NCBI GenBank assembly: GCA_021788955.1
Contig: JAJYKC010000262.1
Location: forward strand, 1 to 5,106
Source of the DNA: Acidobacteriota bacterium
GTDB taxonomy: Bacteria; Acidobacteriota; Terriglobia; Bryobacterales; Bryobacteraceae
Length of the DNA stretch: 5,106 nt
Reading direction: 5' to 3'
Part shown: positions 1 through 5,106 of the stretch, in pieces
Layout of the letters: every line of letters begins with the position of its first letter
Position numbering within the stretch: the stretch's first letter is position 1
Made by a program: the position numbers and the translations under genes
The notes under the pieces: model-generated
Seen by the model: only the letters and a program-made list of their open reading frames with translations
Databases searched by the model: none
What the model was told of the DNA's origin: nothing

Positions 1-1200
1 CTTGCCGTGCAGCGGCGCCACGCCGAACTCCGTCACCACGTAATGCACGTCCGCCCTCGACGTCACCACGCCCGTCCCCGCGTCCGGCATCGGCACAATC
101 CGCGAAATCGTCCCGCCCTTCGCCGTCGCCGGCAGCGCAATCACCGGCCGCCCGCCCTTGGCCCGCGCCGCGCCCCGCAGAAAATCCACCTGCCCGCCAA
201 ACCCGCTGTACGGCCGCGTCCCGATCGAGTCCGAACACACCTGCCCCGTCAAATCCACCTGAATCGCCGAATTGATCGCCACCATGTTCTCGTTCCGCGC
301 CACCACAAACGGATCGTTGACGTACTTAATCGGATGAAACTCGAAAAACGGATTCTCTTGCAGGAAATCGAACAGCTTCTTCGTCCCCAGCACAAACCCG
401 ACTACCGCTTTCCCCGTGTGCAGCGTCTTCCGCGCCCCGTTGATCACGCCCTTCTCAATCAGCGGAATCACCCCGTCCGACACGAGCTCGGAATGAATCC
501 CCAAATCCCGGTGCCCCTCCAGACAGGTCAGCACCGCATCCGGAATCCCCCCGATTCCCAACTGCAGCGTCGCCCCATCCGGCACCAGCGTCGCCACGTT
601 CTCCGCGATCCTCCGGTGCACTTCCGTGTACGGCTCCCTCTCGAACTCCAGCAGCGGCCGCTTCGTCTCCACCACGGCGTCCACCTCGCTCACATGCAGG
701 AAGCAGTCGCCGTACGTCCGCGGCATCTCCTCGTTCACTTCCGCAATTGCATATTTCGCCGACCGCGCCGCCGTCAGCGAACAGTCCACCGCCACGCCGA
801 AACTCATATAACCATGCCGGTCCGGCGGAGCCACCTGCACCAAAGCCACATCCAGCGGCAGCGCGCCGTTCGTCAACAAATCGTCGATCTCGCTCAAGAA
901 AACCGGCGTGTAGTCCGCCCGCCCGCTCTGCACCGCATCACGCACGTTCGAGCCCATGAACAAGGCGTTGTGCCGGAAAATCCCCTCATACTCCGGCCGC
1001 ACATACGCGGCATCCCCCAGCGTCAACATGCTCGCCACTTCGACGTTCCGAAGCACCGGCGCCCGGGCCACCAAAGCATCCACCAAAGGCTGCGGCGTCG
1101 CGTTCCCCTGTTGGATCCACACCCGGTCCCCGGACTCCACCACCCGCAGAGCCTCCCGCGCCGTCTTCCTCTTCGCCTCGTACTCGTCCCGCCACGCCAT
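1..1200 (-). CDS. Acetyl-CoA hydrolase/4-hydroxybutyrate CoA-transferase family protein (3' end cut off by window)
   Basis: This is a class I CoA-transferase-fold enzyme that would move CoA between acyl-CoA thioesters and carboxylates such as acetate, butyrate or 4-hydroxybutyrate in the cytoplasm. The minus strand reads open for 400 codons from the ATG at 1200-1198 to the window edge. Visible signatures are an N-terminal QGNATPQPLVDAL segment (30-43), the glycine-rich CoA-site loop GIGGIP (215-220), LGIHSELVSDGV (233-244), and YSGFGGQVDFLRGA (331-344). Glu238 in the HSE motif falls at the position of the catalytic glutamate that forms the glutamyl-CoA thioester in 4-hydroxybutyrate CoA-transferase (AbfT). 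Family members are about 430 residues, so only some 30 C-terminal residues are missing. The ATG has a GAGGG Shine-Dalgarno 9 nt upstream. The gene prefers codons ending in G, so the plus strand here is very C-rich. The exact acyl substrate cannot be told from sequence; an acetyl-CoA/succinyl-CoA:acetate transferase is the main alternative. Confidence 0.93.
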   Translation of the reverse strand, partial: MAWRDEYEAKRKTAREALRVVESGDRVWIQQGNATPQPLVDALVARAPVLRNVEVASMLTLGDAAYVRPEYEGIFRHNALFMGSNVRDAVQSGRADYTPVFLSEIDDLLTNGALPLDVALVQVAPPDRHGYMSFGVAVDCSLTAARSAKYAIAEVNEEMPRTYGDCFLHVSEVDAVVETKRPLLEFEREPYTEVHRRIAENVATLVPDGATLQLGIGGIPDAVLTCLEGHRDLGIHSELVSDGVIPLIEKGVINGARKTLHTGKAVVGFVLGTKKLFDFLQENPFFEFHPIKYVNDPFVVARNENMVAINSAIQVDLTGQVCSDSIGTRPYSGFGGQVDFLRGAARAKGGRPVIALPATAKGGTISRIVPMPDAGTGVVTSRADVHYVVTEFGVAPLHGK

Positions 1201-1209
1201 GCCGCAATT

Positions 1210-1214
1210 CCCTC
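1210..1214 (-). promoter_or_regulatory. Ribosome binding site of the CoA-transferase gene
   Basis: The minus strand reads GAGGG here, 9 nt before the ATG at 1200-1198. This supports that start; the family's N-terminal region also aligns sensibly from it. Confidence 0.7.
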
Positions 1215-1230
1215 GTATCTGATCTATAAC

Positions 1231-1248
1231 CACCACTTTTACGTGGTG
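1231..1248. repeat. Perfect inverted repeat (6-bp arms, 6-nt spacer) upstream of the CoA-transferase
   Basis: The sequence is CACCAC-TTTTAC-GTGGTG, with perfect 6-bp arms. It lies 31-48 bp before the CoA-transferase start codon, a position suited to an operator or a 5'-UTR hairpin. There is no T-run on the minus strand after the stem that would make it an intrinsic terminator of the toxin operon. The function is inferred from position alone. Confidence 0.5.
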
Positions 1249-1296
1249 CTCTATGTTCTCCCACCCAAAGCATAATCCCGTTTCGCACCCCAGTCA

Positions 1297-1323
1297 ATGC
1301 ACGCCGAAACATGCACGCCGAAA
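1297..1323. repeat. Two-copy 14-bp tandem repeat upstream of the CoA-transferase
   Basis: ATGCACGCCGAAA occurs at 1297-1309 and again at 1311-1323, separated by one C. This gives a 14-bp period with 13 identical positions. It lies about 100-125 bp upstream of the CoA-transferase start. It could be a pair of regulator half-sites or simply a slippage duplication in non-coding DNA. Confidence 0.6.
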
Positions 1324-1430
1324 ACACGAGCCAATACGAAATCGACCCGTCCGAAGACAACTGCAGGCGACTCCGACACCCCGCCCGCCAGCGGCGTCAG
1401 CCGCCCGGCTCCGTTGCGCGTGGTCTAAAT

Positions 1431-1871
1431 CTAGGCCAGGTTCTGCAGTATCTGTACCGAGATGCCCGGAACGGCGGCCAGGCTCGAGTCGTTGGTTAAG
1501 AACCACGACGCTCCGGAGCGCATCGCCGTCGCAAGTTGAATCGCATCGGGCGTGCGAAGATTGTGCCGCGCCCGGAGGCTTGCTGCTTCCTCAGGGATGC
1601 CCTCGTCCAAGGGGATCGCGGTGATCTCGGCCGACTGAAGCAGGATGTTGCGATACTCCTCGGCCAATTCTGGCTGGCCTTCGCGCAGGGGGTGAACCAG
1701 GACCTCGACCAAAGTGATGAAGGACGTCACAATCCGGAAGTCGCCCCTCGCCGCAGCCTCAAAGAACGGCTTGATCTTCGGTAGGTATGCCGGATGTTCC
1801 TCGATGTAGTAGATCAGCGGACCGGTGTCCAAGCCCACGGTCGTTCCGCGTAGCGCCGCTAGCCATTCCAC
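1431..1871 (-). CDS. PIN-domain toxin, VapC-like ribonuclease
   Basis: This 146-residue protein is the probable toxin of a type II toxin-antitoxin pair: a Mg2+-dependent endoribonuclease of the PIN/VapC family, which cleaves tRNA, rRNA or mRNA when free of its antitoxin. All four expected acidic active-site residues are visible: Asp15 (GLDTGPLIYYIE), Glu56 (TLVEVLVHP), Asp109 (TPDAIQLATA) and Asp128 (FLTNDSSL). The length is normal for a complete single-domain PIN protein. Translation starts at a GTG (1871-1869); the next in-frame Met is residue 117, after Glu56 and Asp109, so an internal ATG start is excluded. The start lies inside the end of the upstream antitoxin gene, with a 13-bp overlap. 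That implies translational coupling, helped by a weak GGGA 9 nt before the GTG. The stop is TAG at 1433-1431. Target RNA is unknown. Confidence 0.9.
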   Translation of the reverse strand: MEWLAALRGTTVGLDTGPLIYYIEEHPAYLPKIKPFFEAAARGDFRIVTSFITLVEVLVHPLREGQPELAEEYRNILLQSAEITAIPLDEGIPEEAASLRARHNLRTPDAIQLATAMRSGASWFLTNDSSLAAVPGISVQILQNLA

Positions 1872-2101
1872 GAGGCACGTTCCCGCCGCAGGTACTGATC
1901 GACGTCAATGCCCTGCCAGAGCGACTTGCCCAAGCCCTGGAGTTCCAGCACGCTCCTTTGAGGTTTACCCCCGACCTCACCGCGTAAACTCGCAGCGAGC
2001 TCAGCGATGAGACGCAACTGATCGGCGGGTCCGAGGGCCTGCACCGACCGCTTCGCCGACTCGTATCTTGGGTCCCGCATATCGCTCATCCCCATGACCA
2101 C
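1859..2101 (-). CDS. Antitoxin partner of the PIN-domain toxin
   Basis: This 80-residue protein is called the cognate antitoxin because it is encoded immediately upstream of, and overlapping, the PIN toxin gene. Residues 23-40 (LGPADQLRLIAELAASLR) look like an amphipathic helix. The C-terminal segment LELQGLGKSLWQGID (52-66), followed by DQYLRRERASW, resembles the tail seen in small antitoxins paired with PIN toxins in Acidobacteria and Cyanobacteria, where it would thread into the toxin active site. No AbrB, ribbon-helix-helix or Phd motif could be confidently recognised at the N-terminus, so the DNA-binding class is undecided. The GTG at 2101-2099 is preferred because GGAG lies 7 nt upstream; ATGs at 2095, 2089 and 2080 are later alternatives. 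The gene is divergent from the kinase gene to its right and ends in TAG (1861-1859). Confidence 0.82.
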   Translation of the reverse strand: MVMGMSDMRDPRYESAKRSVQALGPADQLRLIAELAASLRGEVGGKPQRSVLELQGLGKSLWQGIDVDQYLRRERASWNG

Positions 2102-2108
2102 ACGATAT

Positions 2109-2112
2109 CTCC
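2109..2112 (-). promoter_or_regulatory. Ribosome binding site of the antitoxin gene
   Basis: The minus strand reads GGAG, 7 nt before the GTG at 2101-2099. It favours this GTG over the three downstream in-frame ATG codons, the first of which would be 13 nt from it. Confidence 0.6.
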
Positions 2113-2131
2113 GTTGTGACCAGACAGCAAA

Positions 2132-2145
2132 CCGGCAGATGCCGG
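2132..2145. promoter_or_regulatory. Palindrome CCGGCA-GA-TGCCGG, candidate operator
   Basis: Perfect 6-bp arms surround a 2-bp spacer. The site lies between two divergent starts, about 30 bp before the antitoxin GTG and about 37 bp before the kinase ATG. Type II toxin-antitoxin operons are commonly autorepressed by the complex binding a palindrome in the promoter, so this is a reasonable operator candidate. It could equally serve the kinase gene. The role is inferred from position and symmetry only. Confidence 0.45.
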
Positions 2146-2161
2146 CAACTCATCCCAAGGG

Positions 2162-2176
2162 TAAAATTGTTCGAAC
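2162..2176 (+). promoter_or_regulatory. Possible -10 box (TAAAAT) and adjoining palindrome GTTCGAAC before the kinase
   Basis: TAAAAT at 2162-2167 differs from the TATAAT consensus at one position and lies 15 nt before the preferred kinase ATG. GTTCGAAC (2169-2176) is a perfect 8-bp palindrome just after it. If this is the -10 element, the transcript would begin only about 5-9 nt before the ATG, giving a nearly leaderless mRNA. No -35 match is seen at the usual spacing. AAGGG at 2157-2161 could instead be a Shine-Dalgarno for a TTG start at 2167, so the two readings compete. Confidence 0.25.
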
Positions 2177-2181
2177 GCGCC

Positions 2182-4761
2182 ATGCCTCACGCTGCCGGAA
2201 CCCGCTTCGGTCCCTACGAAATCCTCACCCTCATCGGCGCGGGCGGCATGGGCGAGGTGTACCGGGTTCGCGATACGAGGCTGAAACGGGAAGTCGCCCT
2301 GAAAATCCTGCCGGAAGACGTCGCCGGGGATACAGCCCGCCGCCACCGGTTTGAGGCGGAAGCACGCGCCATAGCCGCCCTCAATCACCCCAACATCATC
2401 GCCATCCACGACGTCGGAGAACAAAACGGCGCGTTGTACATCGTCACGGAGTTGATCGATGGCGAACCGCTGCGAGGCTCCTTCTCTTTGCGGAAAGTCC
2501 TTGACTACGCGATTCAGACCGCTAACGGACTTGCCGCGGCGCACGCAGCGGGCATCGTCCACCGGGATCTGAAACCCGACAACATCTTTCTAACCCGCGA
2601 CGGGCGCATCAAGATCCTGGATTTTGGACTGGCCAAGGTGAGTCCGGTGCAAACGCCGGCCGCGGCCACCGAAACGGTGACGGTCCACACCGGGCCCGGC
2701 GTCATTATGGGAACCGCCGGTTACATGTCGCCGGAACAGGTTCGAGGCCGCGATGCCGATCCCCGGTCCGATATTTTCAGCTTCGGCGTAATCCTCTACG
2801 AGTTGTTAAGCGGCCGCCGTGCCTTTCACGGCGATACGGCCGTCGAAACCATGACGGCGATCCTCAAGCAGGACTTGCCGGATCTGCCCGACACGGTGCC
2901 GCCCGGCGTTCGGCAAACTCTGCACCACTGTCTTGAGAAAGACCCCGCCAATCGATTTCAGTCCGCGCGCGATCTGTCGTTTGCGCTGGAGGCGGTTTCC
3001 CATGGCTCCGGCCAGACCAGCACAGCGCTGCATCTTGCGAAAGCGCCGCACTGGCGCCGCCGGATCTTGACCGCCGTCGCCGCGGTCGCTTCAATGGCGC
3101 TCGCGGTCCTCATCTATCAACTGCTGGTTCCCTTGCCGCAGCCGCCGAGTTGGACGGGAGCGATTTTGGGCGGGCCGGAGATCGCCTACCGGCCGCGTTC
3201 TTCGCCCGATGGACACCTCATCGCCTTCTACGCCATCGAAGATGGCTACACGCAGGTCGGCGTGATGACGCCCGAAACGGGTAACTGGTCGATCCTCACT
3301 CACAGCCAGCAGCACGGAAACGTGACCAACGTCACCTGGTCGCCGGACGGTTCCTCCATCTATTACGACCGGGAGGCGGCCGTGCCGCGGGGGATTTACA
3401 ACGTTCCGGTGCTCGGCGGTGACGAGCACCTGGTTTTCGCGAACGCTTACCGCCCCGAAGTTCTTCCCGACGGCAGTTTGTTGGCAGTTAAATTGAATTC
3501 CACCCATGAATGGCAGCTCTTCCACTTCTGGCCCGAAACGGGGCGGGTGCAGGACCTGCCAGTCGCGGCCGTCGATCCCGGAAGTAGTTTGGCAAACCCG
3601 CGCGTGTTTCCGGACGGCAAAGAAGCGCTGGTCGATGGAGAACCGCTGGGACAGGAAGCCAGCGGCCCGCGAGTGATGGTCGTGGATCTCGCGACCGGCG
3701 CCACCCGGCCGTTTGCGCCCGATGTTCAAAGGGGCACTGGCGCGCCGGATTACGCCGTGAGCCGGGACGGAAAATTCGGGCTCATTGCACAGGAGCTGGG
3801 CGAGTTTACGCGCGTGATTAAGGTTCCAACTCACGGCCGTGGACCGGCGCAAACTCTGTTCACGGCGACTCATGAAATCTGGGGAGTGGATAGCGCGCCC
3901 GATGGAAGCATCTATGCTTGTATCACGGATCTGCCCGCCGAGTTAGTGACCCGCCCCCTCGACCGCGATCAGGAGGAAACGCTCGCTCGTTTCCCCGAGG
4001 TGTCCGATCCGGACCTGATGACCGCGCTGCCGGACGGGCGAGTGGTCCTGACGGTGCTTAATTCTGGGCGCGCACGCCTCGTGGTTGTGGAGCGCGGCAA
4101 GAGTCCGGTTTCCATGGTCGCTACCACAGAGGAGACGTCGGCACCCGTGACGGTCGCAGGACCACGGGAGATCGCATTTCTGATCGGCGCCGCGCCGCGA
4201 TCGACGATCGCATTCGCGGATACCGAAACCGGCCGCATCACGCACCGGATTTCGCCAGGCAACGGCGAAATCGTTTCCCTGGCGGCATCTCCTGACGGCG
4301 GCACTTTGTATTTCGCCAGCGGGGACATGATCTGGTCCATTCCGTCGGCCGGGGGTCAGGCTCGGAAGATCCGGCCTGGTAATCGCGTCGTTGCCGACCC
4401 GTCCGGCCGGGCGCTGCTGGTCAGCCTGCCGGGAAGCCCAAATATGCGCCTGTTCCGCGTTCCCCTCGATGGCGCGCCAGAGGTGGAAGTCCCCGTCGAT
4501 GCAGCCAACGCACTCAGGTACTTGCACCTCTCCGCCGGCAGTTGGAATGCGGACGGCCGCTTGCTTACTTCGCTTTCCGAGTCGTGGTTCGAGGCGCCGG
4601 CCGTGCTGGATACCCGGAGCGGCCTTGTCCAGCCCCTGCCATTTGATAAGACGAGCAATTACGTTTCGATGGTCTGGTTGCCGGACGGGCGGATGGCCGC
4701 CCTGCGCGTCGGCAATCGCTCTACCTTGTGGCGATTCACGCCGGAGCGGGAGCAAAGATAG
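2182..4761 (+). CDS. Transmembrane serine/threonine protein kinase with extracytoplasmic PD40/TolB-like propeller repeats
   Basis: This 859-residue PknB-type receptor kinase phosphorylates Ser/Thr on protein substrates. The kinase domain (about 11-270) is intact: glycine loop GAGGMG (19-24), Lys41, alphaC Glu60, HRDLKPDN (127-134; Asp129, Asn134), DFG (147-149), GTAGYMSPE (177-185), DIFSFG (197-202) and Arg258. The activation segment has Thr158, 163, 165, 167 and 170, plausible autophosphorylation sites. WRRR (291-294) precedes a single membrane helix (about 295-316), so the kinase should be cytoplasmic and residues 317-859 extracytoplasmic. That part carries PDG-type blade turns at 342, 388, 429, 477, 528, 573, 617, 704, 740, 790 and 834, with a degenerate one near 660; it probably binds a ligand or protein. 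The ATG gives the usual MP..GTR.GPYEIL N-terminus but lacks a good RBS. TTG at 2167, 5 nt after AAGGG, would add five residues. The next kinase gene overlaps its stop by one base. Confidence 0.95.
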   Translation: MPHAAGTRFGPYEILTLIGAGGMGEVYRVRDTRLKREVALKILPEDVAGDTARRHRFEAEARAIAALNHPNIIAIHDVGEQNGALYIVTELIDGEPLRGSFSLRKVLDYAIQTANGLAAAHAAGIVHRDLKPDNIFLTRDGRIKILDFGLAKVSPVQTPAAATETVTVHTGPGVIMGTAGYMSPEQVRGRDADPRSDIFSFGVILYELLSGRRAFHGDTAVETMTAILKQDLPDLPDTVPPGVRQTLHHCLEKDPANRFQSARDLSFALEAVSHGSGQTSTALHLAKAPHWRRRILTAVAAVASMALAVLIYQLLVPLPQPPSWTGAILGGPEIAYRPRSSPDGHLIAFYAIEDGYTQVGVMTPETGNWSILTHSQQHGNVTNVTWSPDGSSIYYDREAAVPRGIYNVPVLGGDEHLVFANAYRPEVLPDGSLLAVKLNSTHEWQLFHFWPETGRVQDLPVAAVDPGSSLANPRVFPDGKEALVDGEPLGQEASGPRVMVVDLATGATRPFAPDVQRGTGAPDYAVSRDGKFGLIAQELGEFTRVIKVPTHGRGPAQTLFTATHEIWGVDSAPDGSIYACITDLPAELVTRPLDRDQEETLARFPEVSDPDLMTALPDGRVVLTVLNSGRARLVVVERGKSPVSMVATTEETSAPVTVAGPREIAFLIGAAPRSTIAFADTETGRITHRISPGNGEIVSLAASPDGGTLYFASGDMIWSIPSAGGQARKIRPGNRVVADPSGRALLVSLPGSPNMRLFRVPLDGAPEVEVPVDAANALRYLHLSAGSWNADGRLLTSLSESWFEAPAVLDTRSGLVQPLPFDKTSNYVSMVWLPDGRMAALRVGNRSTLWRFTPEREQR
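4748..4752 (+). promoter_or_regulatory. Ribosome binding site of the second kinase, inside the end of the first
   Basis: GGGAG lies 8 nt before the GTG at 4761-4763, within the last codons of the upstream kinase gene. It supports the GTG as the start of the second kinase and fits re-initiation by ribosomes terminating at TAG (4759-4761). Confidence 0.6.
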
Positions 4762-5106
4762 TGGCGCCCTCCGTCATCGGCCACTACCGGATTGTTTCCA
4801 AGCTTGGCGAGGGCGGCATGGGCGAGGTCTATCGCGCCACCGACACCACGCTCGCACGCGACGTCGCCATCAAGGTTCTACCCCCTGCCTTCGCCCAGGA
4901 CGCCGCGCGCGTCGAGCGTTTCAAGCGCGAAGCGCAGGTGCTGGCTTCCCTCAACCATCCCAACATCGCGGCCATCTACGGCGTCGAGGAAAATGCCCTG
5001 GTGCTCGAGTTAGTCGAGGGCCCCACTCTGGCCGAGATCCTCCGGAAAGCTCCCATGCCTCCCAGCGAGGCGCTCGCGGTGGCGCGGCAGATCGCCGAAG
5101 CCCTCG
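4761..5106 (+). CDS. Serine/threonine protein kinase, N-terminal fragment (cut off by window edge)
   Basis: The first 115 residues of a second PknB-like Ser/Thr kinase are present. Visible elements are the first strand IGHYRIVSKLG (6-16), glycine loop GEGGMG (16-21), the ATP-binding lysine in VAIKVLP (Lys38), the alphaC glutamate in RFKREAQ (Glu57), LNHPNIAAIYGVE (64-76) and the hinge LELVEGPTLAEIL (82-94). The window ends before the HRD catalytic loop, so activity and any membrane or sensor domains cannot be judged. The GTG start shares its G with the TAG stop of the preceding kinase (TAGTG), and GGGAG lies 8 nt upstream, so the genes are almost certainly in one operon and translationally coupled. 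The sequence clearly differs from the first kinase (for example, LPPAFAQDAARVERF here against LPEDVAGDTARRHRF), so they are paralogues of some age, not a recent duplication. Confidence 0.93.
   Translation, partial: MAPSVIGHYRIVSKLGEGGMGEVYRATDTTLARDVAIKVLPPAFAQDAARVERFKREAQVLASLNHPNIAAIYGVEENALVLELVEGPTLAEILRKAPMPPSEALAVARQIAEAL

Larger units (their letters stand above)
1201..1430. other. Non-coding spacer between the toxin gene and the CoA-transferase gene
   Basis: Both flanking genes are on the minus strand, so this stretch is the 3' flank of the PIN toxin gene and the 5' flank of the CoA-transferase gene. No convincing gene was seen on either strand; the short open frames here have no recognisable protein features. 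It holds a perfect inverted repeat (1231-1248), a 14-bp tandem repeat (1297-1323) and a short GC stem (1391-1404). A CoA-transferase promoter is expected here, but no good -35/-10 pair stands out. The minus-strand TATAGA just downstream of the inverted repeat is the nearest -10-like hexamer and lacks a matching -35. Confidence 0.6.

Noticed and set aside
7..1275. A 422-codon open frame on the plus strand, rich in Arg, His and Pro
   Set aside because: It lies opposite the CoA-transferase gene. Its composition is what the antisense of G-ending codons produces, and it has no recognisable domain, whereas the minus strand has the full set of family motifs including Glu238.
986..1360. A 124-codon minus-strand frame crossing the CoA-transferase start
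   Set aside because: It overlaps the conserved N-terminus of the CoA-transferase in another frame, is Gly/Arg-rich and low in complexity, and has no recognisable features.
1391..1404. GC stem GCGGC-GTCA-GCCGC downstream of the toxin stop, considered as a terminator
   Set aside because: The stem is only 5 bp and no T-run follows on the minus strand, so it does not meet the usual picture of an intrinsic terminator.
2116..2181. N-terminal extension of the first kinase from a GTG at 2116
   Set aside because: The extra 22 residues (MTRQQTGRC...) do not resemble the family N-terminus, no ribosome binding site precedes the GTG, and the extension would occupy the palindrome-bearing control region.
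2086..2562. A 158-codon minus-strand frame opposite the kinase N-lobe
   Set aside because: It is antisense to conserved kinase motifs, has no recognisable domain, and overlaps the antitoxin start and the divergent control region.
3091..3873. A 260-codon minus-strand frame opposite the propeller region
   Set aside because: It is a shadow frame with an Arg-rich composition and no domain, running against a well-supported coding sequence with regular blade repeats.
3943..4755. A 270-codon minus-strand frame opposite the end of the first kinase
   Set aside because: The same reasoning applies: long antisense frames are common in GC-rich coding DNA, and it has no motif of its own.
4792..5013. A 73-codon plus-strand frame within the second kinase
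   Set aside because: It is Ser/Pro/Arg-rich and out of frame with the kinase, whose glycine loop, lysine and alphaC glutamate are all intact in the neighbouring frame.

Overview
The window looks like chromosomal DNA of a GC-rich soil-type bacterium. The most likely source is the Acidobacteriota (Solibacter/Bryobacter-like). This is inferred from the kinase N-terminus (MP..GTR.GPYEIL followed by a GAGGMGEVYR glycine loop), from a membrane kinase carrying a PD40/TolB-like propeller, from two kinase genes in tandem, and from a VapC-type PIN toxin next to them. No rRNA or other taxonomic marker is present, so the assignment is an inference.

Layout. Positions 1-1200 (minus strand) encode the first 400 residues of an acetyl-CoA hydrolase/4-hydroxybutyrate CoA-transferase family enzyme; its C-terminus lies beyond the left edge. 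A non-coding stretch of about 230 bp (1201-1430) holds a perfect inverted repeat and a 14-bp tandem repeat, both in the leader/promoter zone of that gene. Positions 1431-2101 (minus strand) are a two-gene type II toxin-antitoxin operon. A short antitoxin is followed by a PIN-domain (VapC-like) toxin, with a 13-bp overlap and GTG starts on both genes. A compact divergent intergenic region (2102-2181) with two palindromes separates it from the rightward genes.

Positions 2182-4761 (plus strand) encode an 859-residue transmembrane Ser/Thr protein kinase: a cytoplasmic PknB-like catalytic domain, a single membrane helix, and an extracytoplasmic region with about 12 PD40/TolB-like blade repeats. 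Its TAG stop shares one base with the GTG start of a second Ser/Thr kinase (4761 to the right edge), which is cut off after the N-lobe. The two kinases are very probably co-transcribed and translationally coupled, and may form a sensor/signalling pair.

No clearly new system was found. The points most worth following up are the coupled kinase pair with a probable double propeller sensor, the overlapping toxin-antitoxin pair with a distinctive antitoxin C-terminal motif, and the palindromes and repeats in the two intergenic regions. The CoA-transferase appears functionally unrelated to the other genes.
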